DNA of 5,176 nucleotides, taken from an uncultured Eubacteriales bacterium (GTDB lineage: Bacteria > Bacillota > Clostridia > Oscillospirales > CAG-272). Shown here piece by piece: positions 1-5,032 of this stretch (position 1 is the first letter of the stretch; each line of letters starts with the position of its first letter). A program made the position numbers and the translations under genes. The notes under the pieces are model-generated. The model did no database searches and was not told the DNA's origin. It saw only the letters and a program-made list of their open reading frames with translations. The stretch lies in contig CATLAS010000090.1 of the NCBI GenBank assembly GCA_949878535.1, positions 1-5,176 on the forward strand, given 5' to 3'.

Positions 1-479
1 TGATCTCGGGTAAAGTTTTCTCGGTACGGCTCATTTAAGAGAGCGCAGGCTTCCGTTAGATTCGGCACGATGACATCTGCCCGAGCGCACAAATCCGTCA
101 TATATCCCGGAAAGGTAGTGTGAAATCCGGTATACAGCCTGCCGAAATCCCCCATAACCGGATCCACAAATACAGTTTTGTTTCCACCAGGCAGGCGATC
201 CAGAAACCGGGATACGGTACCGATCTGCTTCAAGGAAGCAAGATATCCTGTGTACACAAAGTCGAACACAAGTTCTTCCTGCTCCCATGAAGCAAAGATT
301 GCTTCCATATCATCGGACAAATCCCGTTTGTGTACGTGGGTGAAGGCGGTGTGCGCAGAAAGCACCGCGGTAGGCAGAACTGCTGCCTCTGCGCCAGCGG
401 CGCTGATAATGGGCAGTGCCACTCCAAGGGAACACTTGCCCACGCAGGATATATCCTGCACAGTTAAAACACGTTTCAT
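1..479 (-). CDS. pdxY: Pyridoxamine/pyridoxal kinase, N-terminal part (gene continues past left edge)
   Basis: ATP-dependent kinase that phosphorylates pyridoxal, pyridoxamine or pyridoxine in the vitamin B6 salvage pathway; cytosolic, ribokinase/PfkB fold. The minus-strand frame from the ATG at 479 gives 159 codons without a stop and leaves the window, so roughly the last 40% of a usual protein of about 280 residues is missing. It begins MKRVLTVQDISCVGKCSL, as in Firmicutes pyridoxamine kinases. Family landmarks: SAHTAF (41-46), YTGYLAS (76-82), DPVMGD (106-111) followed by GRLY, and VPNLTEA (138-144), which leads toward the ATP site. The catalytic C-terminal region is outside the window. 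A GGAG lies 6 nt before the ATG, a normal ribosome binding site. It lies 42 bp downstream of mntP on the same strand, so co-transcription is likely. The PdxY rather than PdxK label is by family resemblance only. Confidence 0.93.
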   Translation of the reverse strand, partial: MKRVLTVQDISCVGKCSLGVALPIISAAGAEAAVLPTAVLSAHTAFTHVHKRDLSDDMEAIFASWEQEELVFDFVYTGYLASLKQIGTVSRFLDRLPGGNKTVFVDPVMGDFGRLYTGFHTTFPGYMTDLCARADVIVPNLTEACALLNEPYRENFTRD

Positions 480-521
480 GATAATCTCCATTCTACTGCA
501 CAAAGCTTCATTATTCTATTT

Positions 522-1079
522 CTACGCAAGTATATGTAAATGTTCCAGCACGATTTTTATGCCGATGAGGATCAGGACTGCACCGCCTGTAATTTTTGCA
601 CCCCGAAGGAACCGATTCCCAAAACAGCTTCCGATGAGCACACCGGCTACCGATAAAATAAATGTGATTAGTCCGATCACCAGCACACAGCCCCATATAT
701 TGCATTCTTCTGCAATCATGGTAAAAGCCACACCCATTGCCAGTGCGTCCACGCTGGTGGCAAGGGCTGGCAAAAACATCCCTTGGGGAACCGCGCAGCT
801 TTCCCCTTCCCGGACGGCATCCAGAATCATATTGCCGCCGATTAGGGTAAGAAGGGCAAAGGCAATCCAGTGGTCATAGGCTTCAATATATTGAAGAAAC
901 TGTGCCCCCAGAAACCAACCAATCAGGGGCATCAGCGCCTGAAATACACCGAACCACAGTCCCGCACGGCACGCGTTTCCTACAGTGATTTTTCCCATAG
1001 ACAATCCTTTGCACACGGACACGGCAAAGGCATCCATCGCAAGGCTGATGGCGATAAGCAAAAGTTCTCCGATTCCCAT
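522..1079 (-). CDS. mntP: Manganese efflux pump MntP
   Basis: Inner-membrane Mn(II) exporter of the MntP (YebN/DUF204) family, which protects cells from manganese overload. The 185-residue protein matches the usual family length of about 185-190. It has six hydrophobic segments in two related halves, each with the family motif around an acidic residue: LAMDAFAVS near residues 14-22 and TSVDALAMG near 108-116. The two Asp residues are the expected metal-path residues. The ATG at 1079 is preferred because MGIGELLLIAISLAMDAFAV puts the first membrane helix at the N-terminus, as in relatives. An in-frame ATG at 1091 would add four residues, but an AGGA sits directly against it, leaving no spacing. 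The same AGGA is 12 nt before the chosen ATG. It is followed after 42 bp by the B6 kinase. Upstream is a palindrome around the likely promoter; no yybP-ykoY manganese riboswitch was recognised. Confidence 0.95.
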   Translation of the reverse strand: MGIGELLLIAISLAMDAFAVSVCKGLSMGKITVGNACRAGLWFGVFQALMPLIGWFLGAQFLQYIEAYDHWIAFALLTLIGGNMILDAVREGESCAVPQGMFLPALATSVDALAMGVAFTMIAEECNIWGCVLVIGLITFILSVAGVLIGSCFGNRFLRGAKITGGAVLILIGIKIVLEHLHILA

Positions 1080-1093
1080 ATTTCTATCCATTC

Positions 1094-1136
1094 CTGTCTG
1101 TTTACTATACTATAAATGTACGAGTAAACAGGACAG
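1094..1136. promoter_or_regulatory. Palindrome over the mntP promoter/leader (candidate operator)
   Basis: CTGTCTGTTTACT (1094-1106) faces AGTAAACAGGACAG (1123-1136). The inner 8 bp (TGTTTACT/AGTAAACA) pair perfectly, and the outer part pairs with one extra base. On the minus strand two overlapping TATAGT boxes (1114-1109 and 1109-1104) lie between or touching the arms and fit a -10 for mntP; the matching -35 (TTCTGT with 18-nt spacing) is weak. Arms flanking a -10 suggest a transcription-factor site. The left arm ends right at the Shine-Dalgarno of mntP, so if transcribed from further upstream it could also form a hairpin that hides the ribosome site. The regulator is unknown; it does not look like a standard MntR box. 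Confidence 0.5.
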
Positions 1137-1222
1137 AAAATGCATCATAGAACAGGAACTCTATTAGGCTCCTATGTTACTCCTCCGCTGTTCTAAGAAA
1201 ACCATCCGCAAGTACAAGTCTA
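1137..1222. other. Intergenic DNA upstream of mntP, no gene seen
   Basis: This stretch separates the mntP operator region from the repeat block. Both strands were read for RNA genes, riboswitch-like structure and small ORFs with ribosome sites; nothing convincing appeared. On the minus strand a GCGGAGGAG string (near 1172-1185) resembles a Shine-Dalgarno, but no convincing reading frame follows it. Confidence 0.4.
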
Positions 1223-1352
1223 AAGGCTCCCTCGGCAAAGGAAACTCCCCGAAGCACCAAACCGTATAAGGCTCCCTCGGCAAAGGGCCCCCGAAGCACC
1301 AAACCTTATAAGGCTCCCTCGGCAAAGGGCCCCCCGAAGCACCAAACCTTAT
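1223..1352. repeat. Three tandem 42-45 bp repeat units (left-end fragments of the adjacent element)
   Basis: Units start at 1223, 1268 and 1310 (45, 42 and 43 bp), each beginning AAGGCTCCCTCGGCAAAGG, continuing through a C-rich run and CCGAAGCACCAAACC, and ending in TAT. They differ mainly in the length of the C run and one base near the end (CCGTAT versus CCTTAT). The first ten bases equal the left end of the complete element that begins immediately after, at 1353. They are contiguous with no unique spacers, so this is not a CRISPR array. The units look like solo left ends of the same repeat family that have been amplified in tandem. Confidence 0.85.
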
Positions 1353-1508
1353 AAGGCTCCCTTGTGCAAAGGGAGCTCCCGCGTAGCGGGTGAGGGATTG
1401 TCCCTGCTATCGTTTTGCAAGATCTACAAATCGACAGTTAAACATAGACAATCCCTCCGTCGGCTTCGCTACGCTTGGCCGACACCTCCCTTTACACAAG
1501 GGAGGCTT
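1353..1508 (+). mobile_element. Complete MITE-like, hairpin-rich repeat element (copy A)
   Basis: A 156-bp noncoding element with terminal inverted repeats AAGGCTCCCTTGTG (1353-1366) and CACAAGGGAGGCTT (1495-1508), 13 of 14 matching. Inside are nested stems: GCTCCCTT/AAGGGAGC (1356-1363/1369-1376), CCCGC/GCGGG (1378-1382/1386-1390), a perfect 11-bp long-range stem GAGGGATTGTC/GACAATCCCTC (1392-1402/1447-1457), GTCGGC/GCCGAC (1459-1464/1478-1483), and CCTCCCTT/AAGGGAGG (1485-1492/1498-1505). The interior resembles copy C at 5033. No transposase is encoded, so movement, if any, would need one supplied in trans. Whether it is a true MITE or a structured-RNA repeat cannot be decided here. Orientation is given relative to the AAGGCTCCC end. 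Confidence 0.8.
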
Positions 1509-1512
1509 TTTT
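1485..1512 (+). terminator. Terminator-like hairpin at the right end of copy A
   Basis: CCTCCCTT and AAGGGAGG form an 8-bp GC-rich stem with a 5-nt loop, followed by C and six Ts on the plus strand. This is the form of a rho-independent terminator for rightward transcription. The flanking genes here both run leftward, so it has no obvious gene to terminate and may simply be part of the element. On the minus strand there is no T tract after the stem. Confidence 0.45.
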
Positions 1513-1534
1513 GTTTGTGCTTTGCGGCTGCTGT

Positions 1535-1548
1535 CACAAGGGAGCCTT
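1535..1548. repeat. Solo right terminal repeat of the same family
   Basis: CACAAGGGAGCCTT is the exact reverse complement of the element's left end at 1353-1366 (14 of 14), better than the proximal right end at 1495-1508. It lies 17 bp beyond the stop codon of trmB. It may mark the true outer end of a composite insertion (1353-1548) or a remnant of another copy. TTAT occurs just outside both outer ends (1349-1352 and 1550-1553), compatible with a short target duplication, but the left flank is itself repeat DNA, so this is weak. Confidence 0.6.
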
Positions 1549-1565
1549 TTTATTCGTGCAGACTG

Positions 1566-2294
1566 TCATTCCTTCCTTGCTTCCACCATGTGGATGGGGA
1601 ATCCCTTCGCGGTAAAATTGCGTTCATATTCCGTCATGATATTTTCCGCTGCCCGTTCACTGCTGTGCAGGTCATGGGTTACAAACGTTACTTTAAAAGG
1701 AGACTGTTCCAACATTTCCAGAGAATATGCAAACAAATCGGCATTATCCGTTTTAAACCGGAAATATCCGTCGGGACGCAGCAGATATAGATACCGCTCC
1801 AGAAAATCCGGATGAGTCAGACGCCGGCGAGCGTGTCCCTTTTTCGGCCAGGGATCGCTGAAGTTCGCATAAATGGATTCAAAAATCCCGCCTTCAAAAT
1901 AATCGGTGAGCCCTCCTGCCTCCATAGGCATAAACCGCACATTTCCGCGCATATCGAGGGGAATGTCCCAAGGCGTATCCTTATATACTGTGCCGTCCGG
2001 CGCTTCCCATCCCCCTTGGGGGTGAGGTCTTCCCAGTCCCCTGTCCATGGCATATTTCTCCATGGCGATAACTGCTACATCTGCGCAGCGTTCCATGGCA
2101 AGGTAATTATAGCCTGTCTCCTGTCGGGACAGACCACGGATAAAATCTCCCTTGCCGCATCCGATTTCCAGACGCAACGGAAGTTCCTTCTCAAAGTTGA
2201 ATGAAACCCGTCCCCCATTGGCGGGGGTGGATACGGTCAGTGCGGATAAAACGGAAAGTCTTTCCTTTCCCCGCGGTTTTTTTCGCATTCTCAT
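1566..2294 (-). CDS. trmB: tRNA (guanine-N7-)-methyltransferase TrmB
   Basis: SAM-dependent enzyme that makes m7G at position 46 of the tRNA variable loop; cytosolic Rossmann-fold class I methyltransferase. Visible motifs: LEIGCGKGDF (42-51), the SAM-binding loop; NYLAMER (63-69); ANFSDPWPKKGHARRRLTHP (143-162), the family signature with the catalytic/tRNA-binding core; FKTDN (180-184); and NIMTEYE (218-224). The ATG at 2294 is chosen because it gives MRMRKKP, as in Bacillus TrmB; an in-frame ATG at 2306 directly abuts the AGG of the ribosome site and is less likely. At 242 residues it is about 30 longer than B. subtilis TrmB. Most of the excess is an insertion at about residues 88-114, between AMEKYAMDRG and NVRFMPMEA, rich in Gly, Pro and Trp. 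All recognised catalytic motifs are intact, so it is probably functional. It is divergent from the HAAS-like gene. Confidence 0.96.
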   Translation of the reverse strand: MRMRKKPRGKERLSVLSALTVSTPANGGRVSFNFEKELPLRLEIGCGKGDFIRGLSRQETGYNYLAMERCADVAVIAMEKYAMDRGLGRPHPQGGWEAPDGTVYKDTPWDIPLDMRGNVRFMPMEAGGLTDYFEGGIFESIYANFSDPWPKKGHARRRLTHPDFLERYLYLLRPDGYFRFKTDNADLFAYSLEMLEQSPFKVTFVTHDLHSSERAAENIMTEYERNFTAKGFPIHMVEARKE

Positions 2295-2334
2295 ATTGCA
2301 ATGCATCCTGCTTTTTGTTAGAATAAGTACACTG

Positions 2335-2360
2335 GCAAATATTTTCTGTGAAATATTTGC
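2335..2360. promoter_or_regulatory. Perfect 10-bp inverted repeat in the divergent intergenic region
   Basis: GCAAATATTT (2335-2344) and AAATATTTGC (2351-2360) are exact reverse complements separated by TCTGTG. The site lies between the divergent trmB and HAAS-like genes, 41 bp from the trmB start and 145 bp from the HAAS-like start. AT-rich arms with a 6-nt spacer fit a dimeric repressor operator. As RNA it would form a weak AU-rich hairpin with no T tract, so a terminator is unlikely. It sits just downstream of the candidate trmB promoter, where binding could block transcription. The cognate protein is not in the window. Confidence 0.6.
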
Positions 2361-2372
2361 ACTGCTGGATAG

Positions 2373-2381
2373 AGTATATCA
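2373..2381 (-). promoter_or_regulatory. Candidate extended -10 promoter for trmB
   Basis: Read on the minus strand the sequence is TGATATACT, an extended -10 (TGn plus TATACT, one change from TATAAT), about 80 bp upstream of the trmB start. No good -35 is seen 17 nt upstream, as is common for extended -10 promoters. The 2335-2360 inverted repeat would fall in the early transcribed region. Confidence 0.35.
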
Positions 2382-2474
2382 CAAGTAGAGGAAAAAATCC
2401 AGACCAAACAGCAGATTTGGACAGGGGAGCATACCGGTCCCGTTCCCGGCATACAAATAAGAAGAGCCGCCGGA

Positions 2475-2480
2475 TAGAAT
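2475..2480 (+). promoter_or_regulatory. Possible -10 box for the HAAS-like operon
   Basis: TAGAAT differs from TATAAT by one base and lies 30 bp before the TTG start, which would give a very short leader ending in the AGGAGG. The hexamer 17 nt upstream (TACAAA) is a poor -35, so support is weak. A repeated AATCCAGAC occurs at 2396-2404 and again at 2478-2486, overlapping this box. Confidence 0.2.
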
Positions 2481-2504
2481 CCAGACAAAAAGGAGGGCTT
2501 TCGT

Positions 2505-3395
2505 TTGAATATAGATACATTTTCTTCCCAGCTGATTCAGTCACTGACAGCGCGGGGAATCGACAGGCAAACTGCATCGGAATATACGAGGACCCTCATT
2601 CGTACTCTGACGGAAGAGGATCTGCGGGAAATTGCAGGATATCGTACTGGTGATGATTTTACAGCGTTGTCTGAAAGTATGGCAAAGCTGATTCGGGAAA
2701 AAACCGTGCCGAAAGTCACTGCCCAACCGAATATGGACACAAAGGTAATTCGCACGCCGCCGCATCCCACAGATGCAGGTACGCACCGTCCACTGGGCGG
2801 GGATATGGAGCAAACCAGAACCGGTATGCCGCCGGTTCATCCAGGAAAAACCGTTCCGGTGCGGAAGGTGCCGGATGAAATGGAGCACACCAAAATCGGT
2901 GTGCCGGTGCAAGAGAAGGAGGAACATCCTCTTTGGGAGGAAGAAGTGACCCGGCAAGGATTTGTTCCCCTGACAGGCCGGAGCAAAGCAGTTTTCTGGG
3001 CATCGGTCATTTTAACGCTCCCCCTGACCGTTACCTTTAGTGCGCTGCTACTGTTTATTTTCGTTTTGTGTTTTCTGACTGTGTGCGCACTGATTGCTGC
3101 CAGCTTTCTGCTTATTGGCGGTGAAGTGGTAGCGGGAACCGCCGGTTTTTTAGTAGGCATGATATATGGGATTATTCAAATTTGCACCACCTCAGCAGGT
3201 ATCGGCATTTATGAAATCGGACTTGGGATTATCTGCGCGGGCGCAGCTCTGGCGCTGGGTGTTCTGACCTATTATTTAGCTACGCGAGGACTGCCGTACA
3301 TACTTCGTCAGGAACTTCTCTTCGGGCGCTATTTTCTGAGGCAGGTGAAACCCATGATCAATCGTTGGAGAGAGGGGTGCAAGTCTGAAAGATGA
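2505..3395 (+). CDS. Multi-pass membrane protein, HAAS/DUF1700-like
   Basis: A 296-residue protein of unknown exact function. It starts at TTG 2505, set by a strong AGGAGG (2491-2496) 8 nt upstream; no ATG fits better. Residues 1-45 form a predicted short helical domain (QLIQSLTARGID...YTRTLIRTLTEEDL) resembling the N-terminal HAAS/DUF1700 module of small Firmicutes signalling proteins. Residues 66-160 are a Pro-rich, charged linker with a twofold internal repeat, MEQTRTGMPPV (101-111) and MEHTKIGVPVQ (126-136). Residues about 162-260 contain around four hydrophobic helices rich in Gly and Ala, followed by a short basic tail. The linker is longer than I expect for a plain DUF1700 protein. The next gene is a DUF4097-type protein, a pairing often seen in Firmicutes, usually with a PadR regulator, which is absent here. 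The family call is by layout and context, not by a diagnostic motif. Confidence 0.75.
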   Translation: MNIDTFSSQLIQSLTARGIDRQTASEYTRTLIRTLTEEDLREIAGYRTGDDFTALSESMAKLIREKTVPKVTAQPNMDTKVIRTPPHPTDAGTHRPLGGDMEQTRTGMPPVHPGKTVPVRKVPDEMEHTKIGVPVQEKEEHPLWEEEVTRQGFVPLTGRSKAVFWASVILTLPLTVTFSALLLFIFVLCFLTVCALIAASFLLIGGEVVAGTAGFLVGMIYGIIQICTTSAGIGIYEIGLGIICAGAALALGVLTYYLATRGLPYILRQELLFGRYFLRQVKPMINRWREGCKSER

Positions 3396-3507
3396 AAAAC
3401 TACAAAACGCAAAGTCTGCTGCTTTCAGGTTTGTGGCTCACGATGAAAAGTTCCATTTCGCTGCTGACGAAACCGGCACGAATCCAGAGAAAGGTGTGGT
3501 CATAATT

Positions 3508-4470
3508 ATGAAACGAAGATCCAAACTCTTTCTTATGGTTGCTGCTGTGCTGGTGGGTGTGGGACTGATCACCTGTCTAATCGGCGCAGGAATAAGCGGC
3601 GCCGCAGGAGATCCGCTTTTTGCTTCCTCCTTAGAAGAGGGAAAGGGATATCGGTATCCCTTTGACGGCAGTAAAATTGATAAAATCAAGTTGGATGTAG
3701 CGGATGCGAAAATTCAGATTATCGGTGGTGCAGAAGAGTCTTATATAGAAATTCTGCATTTCAATGAAAATTTATATTCCTTTTCCATGAGCAAATCCCT
3801 GATCAGCTTTAAGGAGTCTCCTGATGTTTCCTCCGTGCTCCGATTCTGGGAAAGTGGATTTACCTTCAAAGGCCTACGGTACATTTTGCGGCTGTCTCCC
3901 AAAAAAGGGGACAAGGCAATCAACGTGTACTTGACAGACGATGACTATGTGAAGTGCCTGGAAGTCAAAAGCCGGACAGGAAATATTTCCGTAGCGGATA
4001 TGGAAACAGATACAGACTATATTTTCACTATGGAAAGCGGATCTGTAAAAATGGAAAATGTAACTACCGGATCCGCGCTCAGTGTTACTTCAACAGGAAC
4101 GCAGCCCTGTGCCGTGGAGTTGGAGAATACAACCGCACGCCTTCTTACGCTGAATCTGACAGAGGGAGATGTGCAAACAAAAGCATTGTCTGCGTTTACA
4201 AGCAAAATTGACGTTGTACACGGCAGTATCAATTTAGACTACATCCCGCGGGGGGATCTGTTCACTATAGCAGTGAATACCAAAGGAAAACTGTCTGTAA
4301 ACGAGATCGGATATATTGATAAATACCAATATACCACGAAAGTGGAAGACGACCAGCCGGGCGATGACGAGGAGGCGGAAGAAGAAACCTTGACTATTAA
4401 CTGCAAGGATGCGGCAGTATATCTGTTTGCGGCAACGCTTCCGGCGGATACACAAAAGCAAAATAAATGA
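3508..4470 (+). CDS. Membrane-anchored DUF4097-type beta-repeat protein
   Basis: A 320-residue protein probably anchored by one N-terminal helix (about residues 6-32, LFLMVAAVLVGVGLITCLIG) after a basic MKRRSK, with the rest outside the membrane. The body carries short beta-strand repeats typical of DUF4097 (putative adhesin, beta-helix-like): KSRTGNISV, ESGSVKMENV, TEGDVQT and VHGSINLDY, mostly about 20 residues apart. Near the C-terminus is a very acidic stretch, VEDDQPGDDEEAEEE. The molecular role is unknown; the family is linked to envelope sensing next to HAAS/DUF1700 membrane proteins. Start choice is uncertain: ATG 3508 gives a normal signal-anchor and has AAAGG 13 nt upstream. The same frame is open back to 3358, with GTG at 3496 and 3433 and a CTG at 3385 that is well placed after GGAGAGAGGGG. 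Using 3433 would give 345 residues with a charged cytosolic leader. Confidence 0.82.
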   Translation: MKRRSKLFLMVAAVLVGVGLITCLIGAGISGAAGDPLFASSLEEGKGYRYPFDGSKIDKIKLDVADAKIQIIGGAEESYIEILHFNENLYSFSMSKSLISFKESPDVSSVLRFWESGFTFKGLRYILRLSPKKGDKAINVYLTDDDYVKCLEVKSRTGNISVADMETDTDYIFTMESGSVKMENVTTGSALSVTSTGTQPCAVELENTTARLLTLNLTEGDVQTKALSAFTSKIDVVHGSINLDYIPRGDLFTIAVNTKGKLSVNEIGYIDKYQYTTKVEDDQPGDDEEAEEETLTINCKDAAVYLFAATLPADTQKQNK

Positions 4471-4500
4471 ACATATAAAAGAAAGGCATTGAAAAAGTAC

Positions 4501-4755
4501 ATGGAATATACCTACAAGTTAAAAGGTGTCTGTGCATCAGAAGTTTCATTTGAACTGGAAGAGGACGGCACGATTAAAAACGTTCGGTTCACCGGCGGAT
4601 GCAACGGCAATCTGAAAGCTGTCGGTAAACTGACAGAAGGCATGGATGCAGAAAAAGTTGCACAAATTCTCGCGGGAAACATCTGCGGGCATAAACAGAC
4701 GTCCTGCGCAGACCAGTTGGCACGTTCTATTCGAGAAGCGCTTGCAGAAAAGTAA
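4501..4755 (+). CDS. Small TSCPD-domain protein (TIGR03905-like)
   Basis: An 84-residue soluble protein resembling the TIGR03905 family, whose TSCPD domain is also found at the C-terminus of some adenosylcobalamin-dependent ribonucleotide reductases. Four cysteines are placed as in the family: C11 (KGVCAS), C34 (GGCNGN), C62 (ICGHK) and C69 (TSCAD), a pattern suggesting metal or redox binding. The motif reads TSCAD instead of TSCPD. The biochemical function of the stand-alone family is not known. ATG 4501 gives MEYTYKLKGVC, as in relatives; a TTG at 4489 would add four residues but has only 2 nt between it and the GAAAGG ribosome site. It follows the DUF4097 gene by 30 bp on the same strand and is probably co-transcribed. 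Its stop codon overlaps the start of repeat DNA. Confidence 0.9.
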   Translation: MEYTYKLKGVCASEVSFELEEDGTIKNVRFTGGCNGNLKAVGKLTEGMDAEKVAQILAGNICGHKQTSCADQLARSIREALAEK

Positions 4756-4893
4756 AGGCTTCGCGCAGCACAACTTTATAAGGCTCCCTTATGCTGGAGG
4801 TCGCGCAGCGAATTCCTAAGGCATGTCGCGAAGCGAAAACAATAAAAGGGTCCTCAGCAAAGGAAGCTGTCGCGAAGCAAGTACCCATGTTAA
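4755..4893. repeat. Decayed short left-end units of the repeat family
   Basis: At least three degenerate units start at about 4755 (AAGGCTTCGCGCAGCACAAC), 4780 (AAGGCTCCCTTATGCTGGAG) and 4845 (AAAGGGTCCTCAGCAAAGGA). Each has the AAGG...C start, a GCGAAGC or GCGCAGC core, and two of them end in T-rich junctions (TTTAT, TGTTA), as in the 1223-1352 array. They are much more diverged than that array. The first begins within the stop codon of the TSCPD gene. Confidence 0.6.
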
Positions 4894-5018
4894 AAGGCCC
4901 CCTTGTGCAAAGGGGGCTCCCGCGCAGCGGGTGAGGGATTGTCCTGCTGTCATTTTGCAGGAACAGCATATCGGCAATACATGCAAACAATCCCCCCGGG
5001 TTTTGCTGCGCAAAACCT
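4894..5018 (+). mobile_element. MITE-like repeat element, right end missing (copy B)
   Basis: It begins AAGGCCCCCTTGTG and keeps the left-terminal stem GCCCCCTT/AAGGGGGC (4897-4904/4910-4917), the CCCGC/GCGGG hairpin (4919-4923/4927-4931), and the long-range GGGATTGT...ACAATCCC stem (4935-4942/4987-4994). After GTTTTGCTGCGCAAAAC the sequence changes to AT-rich DNA with no right terminal repeat, so the right end is deleted or replaced. The middle segment differs strongly from copies A and C. The right limit is approximate. Confidence 0.7.
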
Positions 5019-5032
5019 AATAGAAAATAGAA

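Noticed and set aside
178..879. A 233-codon plus-strand open frame across the B6 kinase and mntP
   Set aside because: It is antisense to two clearly recognised genes, has low-complexity shadow composition and no ribosome site of note.
1092..1222. Manganese (yybP-ykoY) riboswitch upstream of mntP
   Set aside because: I could not find the characteristic paired stems and conserved loops; the only structure is the simple palindrome at 1094-1136.
1223..1352. CRISPR array
   Set aside because: The units are contiguous 42-45 bp repeats with no unique spacers, and no cas gene is present.
1362..1815. Two overlapping plus-strand frames of about 140 codons
   Set aside because: They run through the noncoding repeat element and then antisense to trmB; no family resemblance.
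2335..2360. Rho-independent terminator
   Set aside because: The stem is AT-rich and no T tract follows on either strand; the divergent position fits an operator better.
2191..2577. Minus-strand frame spanning the divergent intergenic region
   Set aside because: It overlaps trmB in another frame and the HAAS-like start; it has no motif and its start has no supporting context.
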